Part shown: positions 9,416 to 18,477 of the stretch, in pieces
Position numbering within the stretch: the first letter of the stretch is position 1
Layout of the letters: each line of letters starts with the position of its first letter
Assembly (NCBI GenBank): GCA_963205455.1
Contig: CAUJJL010000061.1
Location: 1 to 50,950, forward strand
Direction: 5' to 3'
DNA from: Verrucomicrobiota bacterium
GTDB lineage: Bacteria; Verrucomicrobiota; Verrucomicrobiia; Opitutales; Opitutaceae
DNA: 50,950 nt
Made by a program: the position numbers and the translations under genes
Notes under the pieces: generated by a model
The model's input: only the letters and a program-made list of their open reading frames with translations
The model's database searches: none
What the model was told of the DNA's origin: nothing

Positions 9416-9931
9416 CTAGCGCCCTGGCGCCGGCTTGGGATCAAAGGCCTGTTTGACTTGGAGGATTTCATCACGGTATCGGGCGGCGTCTTCGTAACGC
9501 TCGGATTTGACGGCTTCGTCGAGGTCGACTTCCAGCTTTGTCAGCTTCTCATAGAGGGACTTCCTGGCCAGCGCACGCTGGGGCACCTTGCCGGTGTGGG
9601 CAGTACCCTTGTGCATGGAGCCCAGCATCGGCTCAACCATTGGGGAAAAGGTCTGATAGCATTGGGGACACCCGAATCGCCCATGTTTCTTGAAATCGGC
9701 CTGGGTAAACCCGCACTGCTCACAGCGCAGCCCCGACGGCATGGCCGGGTCCGTGTTGAGAGAGGCCTTCATCAGAAGGTCGGCCAGCGAAAAACCGCTG
9801 GGGTCGGTAACCCCCTTTGCCTGGGCACACTCCTCGCACAAATCCACCTTATGCACCTTGTTATTAACGATCTGCGTAAGGTGAACGGTGGCAGACTTGG
9901 TGCAGAAGTCACATTTGAGCGGACTGGGCAT
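9416..9931 (-). CDS. mcsA: McsA: zinc-finger/UVR activator of McsB
   Basis: A 171-residue protein with four CxxC pairs (CDFC, CEEC, CEQC, CPQC) that can form two zinc sites, then a helical region and a C-terminal UVR motif (DEAVKSERYEDAARYRDEI). In Firmicutes, McsA activates the McsB kinase and helps ClpC engage. The ATG at 9931 puts the first CxxC at residue 7, as is usual; a GTG at 9949 would add six residues. It is the first gene of mcsA-mcsB-clpC. No Shine-Dalgarno sequence is visible. A possible -10 (TATCAT) lies only a few bases upstream, with TGTCGA 18 bases before it, so the transcript may have almost no leader. Confidence 0.93.
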   Translation of the reverse strand: MPSPLKCDFCTKSATVHLTQIVNNKVHKVDLCEECAQAKGVTDPSGFSLADLLMKASLNTDPAMPSGLRCEQCGFTQADFKKHGRFGCPQCYQTFSPMVEPMLGSMHKGTAHTGKVPQRALARKSLYEKLTKLEVDLDEAVKSERYEDAARYRDEILQVKQAFDPKPAPGR

Positions 9932-10179
9932 GGGACAATGATACCACACGTGGCGGAAATATCGACACGGCAGGCATAAAATTGGAATTCAGGACGGACA
10001 TTTCGCTGGCTTGCTTTGCAAACAACGTGCCAGCCGGGCGCCCAGAGGCAAGCGCGGGGAATGACGCCGTCACCCCCCTTGCATCTGCTTCGAAGGCGTG
10101 ACCAAACGGCACACCCGCGTGCCAACTCGCGCCGACACAGACGCCATTTATCAATTCGTGCTTCTGTCGGTTCCTCGAA
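9932..10179. promoter_or_regulatory. Upstream region of mcsA with candidate promoter
   Basis: On the minus strand, TGTCGA and TATCAT are 18 bases apart, with TATCAT ending about 6 bases before the mcsA ATG. No CtsR-type heptad direct repeat and no CIRCE-like inverted repeat is evident. The rest of the 248 bases shows nothing I can name. Confidence 0.35.
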
Positions 10180-11046
10180 TTACAGGCGCGTTCCATCCGT
10201 CAAGACCGCCTTGCGAAAGGCTTCGAGAACTCGTCCGAACACCGCGCCCGGTTTGCCACTGCCGATCTGACGCCCGTCGAGCTTGACGACGGGAATCACC
10301 TCCGCTCCGGTGCCCGTGAGAAAGACCTCGTCGGCATTCCAGACATCATAGCGGGTGAGATCATGCTCCTCGACCGCGATGCCCAATCGGCGGGCGATAT
10401 CAAACACGGCGTCACGGGTGATGCCCTTGAGAGCGCCCTGCTGGGCTGCGGGTGTGATGATCCGCCCCTTGTGAACAATGAAAATGTTGTCACCGGTGCA
10501 CTCGGCAACAAAGCCTTGGTCATTCAGCATGATCGCTTCCAGAGCGCCAAACTGCCTGGCCTCGATCTTGGCGAGGATGTTGTTGAGGTAGTTGAGGGAC
10601 TTGATTGCCGGGCTCAGCGCCGCGGGATTCACCCTGCGTGTTGGCACCGTCACAATTTCGAGCCCCTCCGAGTAATACTTCGCCGGATACAAGGCGATCT
10701 TGTCGGCGATGATAAAGATCGACGGCTTTTTGCACAGCCATGGGGAGAGCCCGAGGTCGCCTACGCCTCTTGTAACCACAAGCCGGATATAGGCATCCGT
10801 AAGATTGTTCAGGCGGCAGGTTTCGCAGACCGCATCGCTGATCTCCTTTCGGGACCAGGGAAGTTCAAGGAGGATCGCCTTGGCGGAATATTCGAGCCGC
10901 TCCAAATGCTGGTCGAGGCGAAAGACATTCCCCCCATAGAGACGAATGCCTTCAAAGACCCCATCGCCATAGAGCAGGCCGTGATCGAACACCGAGATCT
11001 TGGCTTCCGCCGAATCCACCCAGGCACCATCGAGAAAAATCTTCAT
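10180..11046 (-). CDS. ilvE: Class IV aminotransferase (branched-chain amino acid type)
   Basis: A 288-residue fold-type IV PLP enzyme. The N-terminal DHGLLYGDGVFEGIR is the typical branched-chain aminotransferase block. IKSLNYLNNILA carries the Schiff-base lysine. A late block, ADEVFLTGTGAEVIPVVKLDGR, is also characteristic. The likely reaction is reversible transfer between glutamate and 2-oxo acids of Leu, Ile and Val; D-alanine transaminase or aminodeoxychorismate lyase are less likely alternatives in the same family. It stands alone, divergent from the pseudopilin gene and well separated from mcsA. Confidence 0.88.
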   Translation of the reverse strand: MKIFLDGAWVDSAEAKISVFDHGLLYGDGVFEGIRLYGGNVFRLDQHLERLEYSAKAILLELPWSRKEISDAVCETCRLNNLTDAYIRLVVTRGVGDLGLSPWLCKKPSIFIIADKIALYPAKYYSEGLEIVTVPTRRVNPAALSPAIKSLNYLNNILAKIEARQFGALEAIMLNDQGFVAECTGDNIFIVHKGRIITPAAQQGALKGITRDAVFDIARRLGIAVEEHDLTRYDVWNADEVFLTGTGAEVIPVVKLDGRQIGSGKPGAVFGRVLEAFRKAVLTDGTRL

Positions 11047-11150
11047 TCCGGTTCACGGTAAAAAGGCCTGCGCGGCTTTGTCGAGCTCCACGCGATTTTC
11101 TCATAATTCCGTTGCTATCGCCACTATTTTGTTCTTTCAATGAGTGCGCT

Positions 11151-11903
11151 ATGCAAATCTCACACAACAACAGAACTAATGCTTTCACACTCATTGAGCT
11201 CCTAACGGTCATTGCAATCATTGGCATCTTGTCTGCCATCATCATCCCCACCATTGGAAAGGTTCGCGAAACTGCCCAGCGTGCCGTCGACGCCAGCAAT
11301 CTCCGCGAAATCGGAAAGGCCGCGCTGCTTTACGCAAGCGACCACAATGACCGCTTGCCGGACCCCAACATGGTACCTGCTCCCAGCATCACAGCTCCCA
11401 ACAAGTACTTTGTCTGCCTTGGCCTGCTGGCGAAGTACGGGGGAATCAATGAGGCCAGCCTTCTCTTCTCCAAGAACGACGGTCTGTTCGATGGATACGT
11501 TCCACCGGGCATCCTCAACCCATCCGATCCCACCAAAAATACCCTGCACTCCGATCTTCTCGCCCGCATTCCCAGCATCAATTTCGTCGGCGGTCTCAAA
11601 GTGACGGATCCCTCTACCACCCCGCTCGCATTCACCCGAGGCCTGACCGTCGCTGGAACCTGGAATGGCGTCGGTGCAACGGCAAATCTCGGGGCCTATG
11701 GGGACGGCGGCGGCCACATCCTGTTCCTCGGAAACAATGTGCAGTATTTCAAAAACATTGAGAACAAGCTCGTAGGAACCCAGGGCAGTCTGACTTCCGA
11801 TCTGCGCGCCGCAATCAAGGCGGGTGGAACACGACGGATCTACGGTCTTGATTCCGGAAACAACGTTGCCGCAGAAGACGGCGTCGTCGGCACCGGCCTC
11901 TGA
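11151..11903 (+). CDS. Type II secretion/pseudopilin-like protein
   Basis: A 250-residue protein with a short polar leader and then the prepilin signature NAFTLIELLTVIAIIGILSA (cleavage before Phe, Glu at +5, long hydrophobic helix). After cleavage the helix would anchor it as a pseudopilin, with a large C-terminal head. Near the C-terminus GGGHILFLGNNVQYF resembles the H-X9-DG block of verrucomicrobial and planctomycete prepilin-like families, but the DG is replaced. I chose the ATG at 11151 rather than a TTG at 11112 because it gives a normal short leader. No pilus or T2SS genes lie nearby, so its assembly partners are elsewhere. Confidence 0.85.
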   Translation: MQISHNNRTNAFTLIELLTVIAIIGILSAIIIPTIGKVRETAQRAVDASNLREIGKAALLYASDHNDRLPDPNMVPAPSITAPNKYFVCLGLLAKYGGINEASLLFSKNDGLFDGYVPPGILNPSDPTKNTLHSDLLARIPSINFVGGLKVTDPSTTPLAFTRGLTVAGTWNGVGATANLGAYGDGGGHILFLGNNVQYFKNIENKLVGTQGSLTSDLRAAIKAGGTRRIYGLDSGNNVAAEDGVVGTGL

Positions 11904-12065
11904 GCCAAATCCCGATCCTGCCAGGGCCACCTTCGGTTGATAGGACGAACCCGGTCTTTCAGGTCCGGATTGAGGCGTGCACTGACAACTCTGTGAGGAC
12001 TTCGAGGGAACGTTTGCGTTTTGCCCGATTTCGTGTCCTCAAAGCCACCTTCCCTACCGGTCATC

Positions 12066-13802
12066 ATGTCCGTTCTTCCCAGCGCTTCCTCCTCAAGTTC
12101 TCCCTCGCCGACCTATGTCATCGGTCACCGAAATCCGGATGCCGACGCCATCTGTTCTGCCATTGCCTACACCGCATTCAAGGAGGCGAAGGGGGAAACA
12201 GGCTTTCTTGCAGCACGGTGCGGGAACTCAAATGCACGGATCGACGCAATCCTGAAACGCTTCAACCAGCCCCTTCCCCTCTATGTCAGCGATGTCACTC
12301 CCCGGGTGCGCGACATCATGGTAAGCGAGGTTGTGTCGGTGGCCGAGAACGCGACGTGCGCCGAGGCGCTCGACCTCATTGACCGTCACGACGTTCGCCT
12401 GCTGCCCGTCACGACGGCAGACCGCCGCGTCATCGGCACCATAACCATTTTTCAGCTCGGCGGATTCTTCACCCCGCGCGTCAAGGAGGCTCGCGAGATG
12501 CGCAAGGTCCGCACGAGCCTGAACAATCTCACGCGGGCTCTCGGCGCCCGGGTGATCCACTCCGTCAAACCTGACGAATGCGAGGAAATGTTCATCCGCG
12601 TCGGTGCGATGGACGTGCGCTCATTCTGGAAAGTTGCCCAGGACGAAGGCATCCCCGCGACCCAGTCGATCATCATTGTCGGCGATCGCTGGGACATCCA
12701 GCAGCGATCGCTCCAAATCGGCGTGCGTGCCATCGTCGTCACCGGCAATCTCGGTGTCGACGAGGAGATCATCGCCCAGGCAAAAGCCCGCGGCGTATCC
12801 GTCCTCGTGAGTCCCCACGACTCCGCCAACACCGCCTGGGTGATCCGCACCGCCTCAACGATCGACAATCTGGTCGACCGAAAATACGTTTCGGTGACGG
12901 CCGACACCCGCCTCGCCGACCTTCGGCGCAAATTCACCACCTCCAGCACCGGCGCCTTCATGGTGCTCAATGACGAGGCAAAACTTCAGGGCATCCTGAC
13001 CCGAACCGACATCCTGAAGCCCGTGCGCACGCGTCTGGTCCTGGTGGACCACAATGAACTGACCCAGGCGGTGCCCGGCGCGGGCGAGGTCACCATAACC
13101 GAAATCATCGATCACCACCGTCTTGGCTCATTGAACACGCAGCAGCCGATCCTCTTCCTCAACGAGCCAGTCGGCTCGACCTGCACCATCGTGGCGGACC
13201 TCTTCCGGCGCGAAGGCCTGACACCGTCGGCCTCGATAGCAGGGGTGATGATGGGCGGCATCATCGCCGACACCCTTCACCTGAATTCGCCGACCGCCAC
13301 GGAAAAGGACGCCTCCATCCTCGCGTGGCTCGGCAAGATCGCAGGCGTAAATTCCAGCGCGCTGGCTGATTCCATTTTCAGCTCCGGTTCTGTGATTCTC
13401 GCAAACACCCCGGACGTCGTGATCCGATCCGACTTCAAGATCTACGACGAGCGCGACATTCGCTTCTCCGTTTCGCAGGTCGAGGAACTAGGCTTCGGCA
13501 ATTTCTGGAATCACGCCCGGGAAATCATCGATGCGCTGGGAAAGGTTCAACGCGACGAGTCCCTCCTTTTTGCGGCGCTACTGGTCACCGACATCAACAC
13601 CCAGAACTCCCTCCTTCTCGTGAAGGGCGACGCGGATTTCATTTCCCGCATCAGCTATCCGCATGTCGAAAAGGACGAGATTTTTGATCTCCCCGGGATC
13701 GTCAGCCGCAAGAAGCAGCTCATACCGTATCTCTCGGGAATCCTTCGGGAAATGCAGGGTGGCGGCGCGGCGACCGAACCCGCACACGGCCCCCAAAGAT
13801 AG
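12066..13802 (+). CDS. Manganese-dependent inorganic pyrophosphatase with CBS-DRTGG insert
   Basis: A 578-residue DHH-family protein. The DHH domain is split: the N-terminal GHRNPDADAICSA block (about 19-31) and the later VDHNE and EIIDHHRLG blocks bear the metal ligands, with CBS and DRTGG domains inserted between (about 75-330). A DHHA2 domain ends the protein. Family II pyrophosphatases hydrolyse PPi to phosphate with Mn2+, and CBS-DRTGG versions respond to adenine nucleotides and diadenosine polyphosphates. The ATG at 12066 follows a serine-rich non-conserved start; a TTG at 12021 would add 15 residues. A 162-base gap separates it from the pseudopilin gene, without a visible terminator. 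Confidence 0.92.
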   Translation: MSVLPSASSSSSPSPTYVIGHRNPDADAICSAIAYTAFKEAKGETGFLAARCGNSNARIDAILKRFNQPLPLYVSDVTPRVRDIMVSEVVSVAENATCAEALDLIDRHDVRLLPVTTADRRVIGTITIFQLGGFFTPRVKEAREMRKVRTSLNNLTRALGARVIHSVKPDECEEMFIRVGAMDVRSFWKVAQDEGIPATQSIIIVGDRWDIQQRSLQIGVRAIVVTGNLGVDEEIIAQAKARGVSVLVSPHDSANTAWVIRTASTIDNLVDRKYVSVTADTRLADLRRKFTTSSTGAFMVLNDEAKLQGILTRTDILKPVRTRLVLVDHNELTQAVPGAGEVTITEIIDHHRLGSLNTQQPILFLNEPVGSTCTIVADLFRREGLTPSASIAGVMMGGIIADTLHLNSPTATEKDASILAWLGKIAGVNSSALADSIFSSGSVILANTPDVVIRSDFKIYDERDIRFSVSQVEELGFGNFWNHAREIIDALGKVQRDESLLFAALLVTDINTQNSLLLVKGDADFISRISYPHVEKDEIFDLPGIVSRKKQLIPYLSGILREMQGGGAATEPAHGPQR

Positions 13803-13848
13803 CAACAGGGTGCTGCGAGCAGCCTGACACAATCCGCAGCAGGCCAGT

Positions 13849-14730
13849 TCAATTCTTTCTTACTTTTTTCCCCTGCGAATTCTTCTGCGCGGGCTTCGCC
13901 TTCATGGTGCTCGGATCGACTTCCGTCACCGGTACCGCCGTCGTGACCAGATAGTTGACCACGGTGGACTCGCCGATTTTCACGTCAGGAGTAAACTTGT
14001 CCGTTGCCCGCACAGCGACCGGCTTGGGCGTCTCGCGACCAATATTCGGAGCCGCAAGCGCAAGCATGACAGGAAGCGTCTCGGGCAGCGACAATCCAAT
14101 CGAGGGACAACTGATCTTGGTCGTCCAAAGCACCACCTTTTCCTTCCTCATCGCGGCCTGGAAATCGTAGGCCGCTATCGCGATCACGTAGAGGTCCTCC
14201 GTCGAAAGGTCTTCGATGAGTTCCTGGTCCGCATTGCGAAAAAGCACGCCCTGCATCATGATGTCGTCCATGAGCGGATCAGGCTCCTTCGAGACGAGCC
14301 CAAGCTTGTACGCACCCATAAATCGCAGGAGCTGGCGACGGTTGATCTGCCTGCCCTCAACATCATCAGGATTGGTCATCGAATACATCCTGTCCGTGTT
14401 CATGGTCCCCCAGGTCCAGAGCAGCATCAACTGGGCCGGATGCTGATCGCTCGCCGGGAGGTATCCTTGCTTGGCCAGAACCGCAGCCATCGCCTTGTAC
14501 ACTGCTTCCTTGGGCGGCTCTTTTATTCCCCCCATGACTCCTCCGAAGTCGCGAAAACCCGCGCTCACCGCCACGTAGTACATGGGGTTCGTCACGGATA
14601 CCGGCCGACGCAGCAACCCCGCAGGCGTCGTATCCGTCACGGTTATCACCTGGATGTCATGCTTCGGCAGGAGCCAATCGAGGATGCCTGCCGACGCCGG
14701 AAGGGTGAACACGCCATTGATCGCCAGCAT
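13849..14730 (-). CDS. Secreted protein of unknown function
   Basis: A protein of about 293 residues beginning with a signal peptide (MLAINGVFTLPASA, cut before GILDW). I chose the ATG at 14730 because it starts the signal sequence; an upstream ATG at 14856 would add 42 basic and hydrophobic residues. Conserved-looking blocks include PMYYVAVSAGFRDFGGVMGG and YVIAIAAYDFQAAMRKEKV, with a Lys-rich C-terminus. I do not recognise a domain; similar secreted unknowns occur in Opitutaceae as I recall. It lies downstream of glgC on the same strand, after a gap of about 270 bases, and converges on the pyrophosphatase gene. Confidence 0.6.
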   Translation of the reverse strand: MLAINGVFTLPASAGILDWLLPKHDIQVITVTDTTPAGLLRRPVSVTNPMYYVAVSAGFRDFGGVMGGIKEPPKEAVYKAMAAVLAKQGYLPASDQHPAQLMLLWTWGTMNTDRMYSMTNPDDVEGRQINRRQLLRFMGAYKLGLVSKEPDPLMDDIMMQGVLFRNADQELIEDLSTEDLYVIAIAAYDFQAAMRKEKVVLWTTKISCPSIGLSLPETLPVMLALAAPNIGRETPKPVAVRATDKFTPDVKIGESTVVNYLVTTAVPVTEVDPSTMKAKPAQKNSQGKKVRKN

Positions 14731-15001
14731 CGTCGCAAGACACCACGACCGGAGTTGCCACCGACAACGGACTGCGCAGGCGATTGCCGTCAGGGATGAC
14801 GCCCGGGCGGTGATCACAGGCGAAATGAAACACCGGAGACGGCACAACACGTTCATCGATCCTCATGACGCCGCGCGCCATCATGCGGTTACTGCAAGAT
14901 CGTCCACAGACGGCCCGGCCCGCCAGCATGCGAAGAAGAATCCCGCATTCTTCGTCTGCCCGCCGCTATCAGGAGGGAATGCGCTGCCGATCTCGCACGA
15001 G

Positions 15002-16288
15002 TTAAATGACAGTGCCCGTGGGCACGACGATCCCCTTCGGCACGATCATCACGCGATCGCGGATCAGCACTCCATGCGCATAGGTGCCGTCGGGTTTACC
15101 CTCTGGGGATAGCACGACATTGTCTCCAATCCGCGTGTTCTTGTCGATGATCGCCTTGCGTATGTTGCAATTGCGGCCGATGCCCAGATTTGGTATGCCC
15201 TTGGAAGTATTGGCGGCAATTTCCGCATCCCCTTCGTAGTAGTCCGATCCCATGACTATCACATCCTCGAGGTACGTCCCTTCCCCGAGGAAAGAACGAA
15301 CGCCTAGCACGCAACGATGGAGTGTGCAGTCCGTCACGATCGAGCCATCGCCCACGACCACATGATCGATCTGGCACCGGTTGATTTTTGAGGCAGGCAG
15401 GAAACGTGCGGAGGTATAGATCGGGGCGCGTTCGTCGAAGAAATTGAAAGGAGGCAGCGGATGCGCGAGATGGAGGTTCGCCTCGAAGAACGCTGCCACG
15501 GTCCCGATGTCCTCCCAATAGCCTTCAAAAATATGGGAGAAGATCCGCTTCTTCCCAAGCAGGCTCGGAATGACCTCCTTGCCAAAATCCGTCATCGAAT
15601 TGTCCAGCGCTTCGGCAAGCACGGACCTGTTGAAAACGTATATGCCCATGGACGCCAGGCATCGCTTTTCCTCACTCTTGGTCGTCAGTTTCGCCTCGAT
15701 GCTCTTGCTTAGGGCAAGTCCCTGAATGATCGCAGGGTCCTTCGGTTTTTCCACGAAGCCATTGACAGCAAGATCGTCTCCGACCCGCATCAAGCCCAGT
15801 CCTTCAACTTTCGAAGCCGGAAAGGGGATGCCCGCGATGGTGACATCCGCGCCATTTGCGATGTGCTCCTCGATGAGCTTCATGTAGTCCATCCGGTAGA
15901 GCTGGTCACCGGAAAGGATCAATACAAAGTCGTGACTGAAGGCCCGGTAGTGCACGAGATTCCGCCTCACCGCATCCGCCGTCCCCTGATACCAGTCCAC
16001 GCTCTTTTCCGTCTGTTCGGCAGAAAGGATGTCCACGAACCCGCCGCCAAAGGCGTCGAAATTGTAGGTGCTCCGGATATGGCGGTGAAGCGATGCCGTG
16101 TTGAACTGGGTCAGGAGGAAAATCCGGTTGATGCCGGAGTTGATGCAGTTGCTGATCGGGATGTCGACCAGCCGGTACTTGCCGGCAAGCGGCACCGCCG
16201 GCTTGCAGCGTTCCATGGTGAGGGGATAGAGCCGGGTGCCCCGGCCTCCGCCCATGATCACAGCCAATATACGTTTCTCGAGGGTCAT
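15002..16288 (-). CDS. glgC: Glucose-1-phosphate adenylyltransferase (ADP-glucose pyrophosphorylase)
   Basis: A 428-residue enzyme that makes ADP-glucose from glucose-1-phosphate and ATP for glycogen synthesis. The N-terminal nucleotidyltransferase has GGGRGTRLYPLTMERCKPAV and YRLVDIPISNCINSGI. The C-terminal left-handed beta-helix includes IGRNCNIRKAIIDKNTRIGDN. The sequence is of the cyanobacterial/plant type rather than the enterobacterial one, which suggests regulation by 3-phosphoglycerate/phosphate rather than fructose-1,6-bisphosphate; that is an inference from type. It is divergent from trpE. On the minus strand TTGACA lies about 45 bases before the start, without a convincing partner -10. 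Confidence 0.95.
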   Translation of the reverse strand: MTLEKRILAVIMGGGRGTRLYPLTMERCKPAVPLAGKYRLVDIPISNCINSGINRIFLLTQFNTASLHRHIRSTYNFDAFGGGFVDILSAEQTEKSVDWYQGTADAVRRNLVHYRAFSHDFVLILSGDQLYRMDYMKLIEEHIANGADVTIAGIPFPASKVEGLGLMRVGDDLAVNGFVEKPKDPAIIQGLALSKSIEAKLTTKSEEKRCLASMGIYVFNRSVLAEALDNSMTDFGKEVIPSLLGKKRIFSHIFEGYWEDIGTVAAFFEANLHLAHPLPPFNFFDERAPIYTSARFLPASKINRCQIDHVVVGDGSIVTDCTLHRCVLGVRSFLGEGTYLEDVIVMGSDYYEGDAEIAANTSKGIPNLGIGRNCNIRKAIIDKNTRIGDNVVLSPEGKPDGTYAHGVLIRDRVMIVPKGIVVPTGTVI

Positions 16289-16570
16289 ATCGCGTTAGTA
16301 TGCCTGAAGGTTTTTCTGGAAGGGTTGAATGCTAGTTTTCTGTCAATGGGGGAAAGGGTGCTGATCTTCTCGAAGTTAGGGTGCCATCCATGAACTGCCC
16401 GTTTCCACCCCAAAACCAGCCGGACTTTCACTCTTCTGACACGGGCGTCCCGGACGGCCTTCATGGATAGCGCAACGTGTTCTGGCGTCGAGCCCTAAGC
16501 GTCACTGGAAAATTGCCTCGTCGTCGCGCCCGCGTCACTGGCACTCTCTCCTGACCGCACGCCTCATCGT
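16289..16570. other. Divergent glgC-trpE intergenic region
   Basis: These 282 bases hold the promoters of glgC and trpE. A TTGACA lies on the minus strand near 16333-16338, but no good -10 sits at the right distance. I see no leader peptide with tandem Trp codons and no attenuator hairpin before trpE. Confidence 0.35.
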
Positions 16571-18052
16571 ATGACCATTTTTCCCGACCGAGAAACGTTC
16601 CTCCGCCTCGCCAAGACCGGCAACGTGATTCCTGTCTGCACGGATCTCATGGCGGATTTCGAAACGCCCGTATCCGCCTACGCCAAGCTGCGCGATGCAG
16701 GTCCGTCCTACCTCCTGGAATCGGTTGAAGGCGGCGAAACGCTGTCCCGCTACAGCTTCATCGGCTGCCGCCCCAGGAAAACCCTGGCATGCGGACCGCT
16801 TACGACCGAAATCAGGACCTCCGGTTCACCTGCCAAAATCGTGCCAACACCGCCTGATCCGTTGACTCTCCTTGAGGCGGAGATGAGCGGATTCCACCCG
16901 GTCAGCATGCCCGGATTGCCACGCTTCACCGGCGGGGCCGTGGGATTCATCGGCTACGAGTATGCCAGCCGCGTGGAGCCAACCGTGCCCACCGCAAAGG
17001 ACGACGAACTGGGGCTGCCCATGCTGTACTTCATGGTCTCCGATTCGCTGCTTATCTTTGATCGGGCAAAACAGACCCTGCGACTCTGCGTCAATGCACA
17101 CGTCGGTGAGGACCCCGAAGGCGCCTACCAATCCGCGACCGCAGAGCTCACCCACCTGTTCGATCTCCTTAAACAGCCACGCGAACTGGCTCCCGCCCCT
17201 CTGATCAATCCAGGTCCCATCCAGGTCCCCCCAGGCAATTTCACTCAGGCAGGTTTTGAAAGGGCCGTCGCCGACGGGAAAGAATTCATACGCGCGGGAG
17301 ATATCATCCAGTTCGTCCCATCCCAGCGTTTCTCCAAGCCGTTCACGAAATCACCGCTCGACCTCTACCGGGCACTTCGCACCGTGAACCCCTCGCCTTA
17401 CATGTTCATCCTCGACTCCGGCGACTTCGCGATCGTCGGTGCATCGCCGGAAGTCCATGTGAGATTGACCGATGGCCGCGTCGAGATCCGTCCGATTGCA
17501 GGCACGCGGAAACGTGGAGCAACCCCAGCCGAGGACCACGCGCTGGAAAAGGAACTTCTCGCGGATGAAAAGGAACGCGCCGAACACCTGATGCTGGTGG
17601 ATCTCGCACGAAACGACATCGGACGAGTCTGCAAGTTTGGCACCGTGACGGTTCCCGAAATGATGGTCATCGAACGCTACTCGCACGTGATGCACATCGT
17701 CTCGCAGGTGGAGGGAACGATCGTACAGGGAAAGACAGCCTACGACCTCATGCGCGCGACGTTTCCCGCCGGTACCGTGTCGGGTGCCCCAAAGATTCGA
17801 GCCATGCAGATCATTGCCGAGGCGGAGCCCTCCCAGCGCGGATTCTACGCCGGAGCACTTGGCTACTTCGGCTACGATGGAAACCTCGACTCATGCATCA
17901 TGCTGAGGACCTCGCTCATCAAGGGCGGCAAGATCTACATCCAGGCCGGCGCGGGGGTGGTGGCCGACAGCGATCCGGCCTCCGAATTCCAGGAGACCAT
18001 CAGCAAGGCATCGGCTCTCTTCAAAGCAGTCGCAATCGCCGAGCGTCTCTGA
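16571..18052 (+). CDS. trpE: Anthranilate synthase component I
   Basis: A 493-residue chorismate-binding enzyme that, with the glutamine amidotransferase TrpG, makes anthranilate, the first step of tryptophan synthesis. LLES at residues 48-51 is the Trp feedback-binding element near the N-terminus. The catalytic half shows IRPIAGTRKRG, LVDLARNDIGRVC and FPAGTVSGAPK, typical of TrpE. It could in principle be PabB, but LLES and the overall length favour TrpE. The gene stands alone: no trpG, trpD or other trp genes adjoin it. Confidence 0.94.
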   Translation: MTIFPDRETFLRLAKTGNVIPVCTDLMADFETPVSAYAKLRDAGPSYLLESVEGGETLSRYSFIGCRPRKTLACGPLTTEIRTSGSPAKIVPTPPDPLTLLEAEMSGFHPVSMPGLPRFTGGAVGFIGYEYASRVEPTVPTAKDDELGLPMLYFMVSDSLLIFDRAKQTLRLCVNAHVGEDPEGAYQSATAELTHLFDLLKQPRELAPAPLINPGPIQVPPGNFTQAGFERAVADGKEFIRAGDIIQFVPSQRFSKPFTKSPLDLYRALRTVNPSPYMFILDSGDFAIVGASPEVHVRLTDGRVEIRPIAGTRKRGATPAEDHALEKELLADEKERAEHLMLVDLARNDIGRVCKFGTVTVPEMMVIERYSHVMHIVSQVEGTIVQGKTAYDLMRATFPAGTVSGAPKIRAMQIIAEAEPSQRGFYAGALGYFGYDGNLDSCIMLRTSLIKGGKIYIQAGAGVVADSDPASEFQETISKASALFKAVAIAERL

Positions 18053-18330
18053 TTCACAGCTAGCCAGATTGGCTATTGCGTGGATTGATCCTGACCGCAG
18101 GGTTTGCCTCCCGGCTCGAAAATGGTGGCGAGAGCTTCCAGTTCCCCGATTTCGAGCAGCGCCAACTCGCAAGGTCGGCGCTTCGCTTCACAGCGCCCGT
18201 CTTTCGAAAGTGAGGAATTCTTCCATCAGCCAGCAAGTTCGCTTGGACAATTTCTGGCAGAGAAGAGCGGGAAAGCGCGTGCCGATAGACCATTGTCAAG
18301 ATTCAAGACAGACGTCATTGGCGTGGCTTC

Positions 18331-18366
18331 TCGATCCGTTCGTATCTGTGATCCGTGGGGTTCATC
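18331..18366. repeat. Degenerate short iterated noncoding motif
   Basis: The segment reads as imperfect repeats of about 10 bases (gatccgttcg, tatctgtgat, ccgtggggtt). It resembles the widespread cagat/cacagat-type iterated elements that yield spurious Thr-Asp-rich reading frames. Two related segments lie at 21706-21735 and 21951-21985. Confidence 0.4.
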
Positions 18367-18457
18367 TCCGGAATTTTGACGCGACCGAAGTAGATCGTAG
18401 CGAGATAGGTCATGAAGCCGCATGACCGAACAGAATCTTGTTTTGACACCAGCCGAC

Positions 18458-18465
18458 GTATATAC
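18458..18465. promoter_or_regulatory. Possible vapBC operator palindrome
   Basis: GTATATAC is a perfect 8-base palindrome, 12 bases before the vapB ATG and 9 bases after a TTGACA (18443-18448). Antitoxins of this type usually bind short palindromes overlapping their promoter. The match is positional only. Confidence 0.4.
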
Positions 18466-18477
18466 ATCGTATTCACC

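Larger units (their letters stand above)
18053..18477. other. Gene-free stretch before vapBC
   Basis: These 425 bases hold no credible gene. A weak hairpin (TAGCCA, GAT, TGGCTA at 18061-18075) follows trpE without a T-tract. At 18331-18366 there is a short iterated motif (see separate entry). Confidence 0.5.

Noticed and set aside
8233..9456. A 407-codon open frame on the plus strand
   Set aside because: Antisense to mcsB; no start context and no domain.
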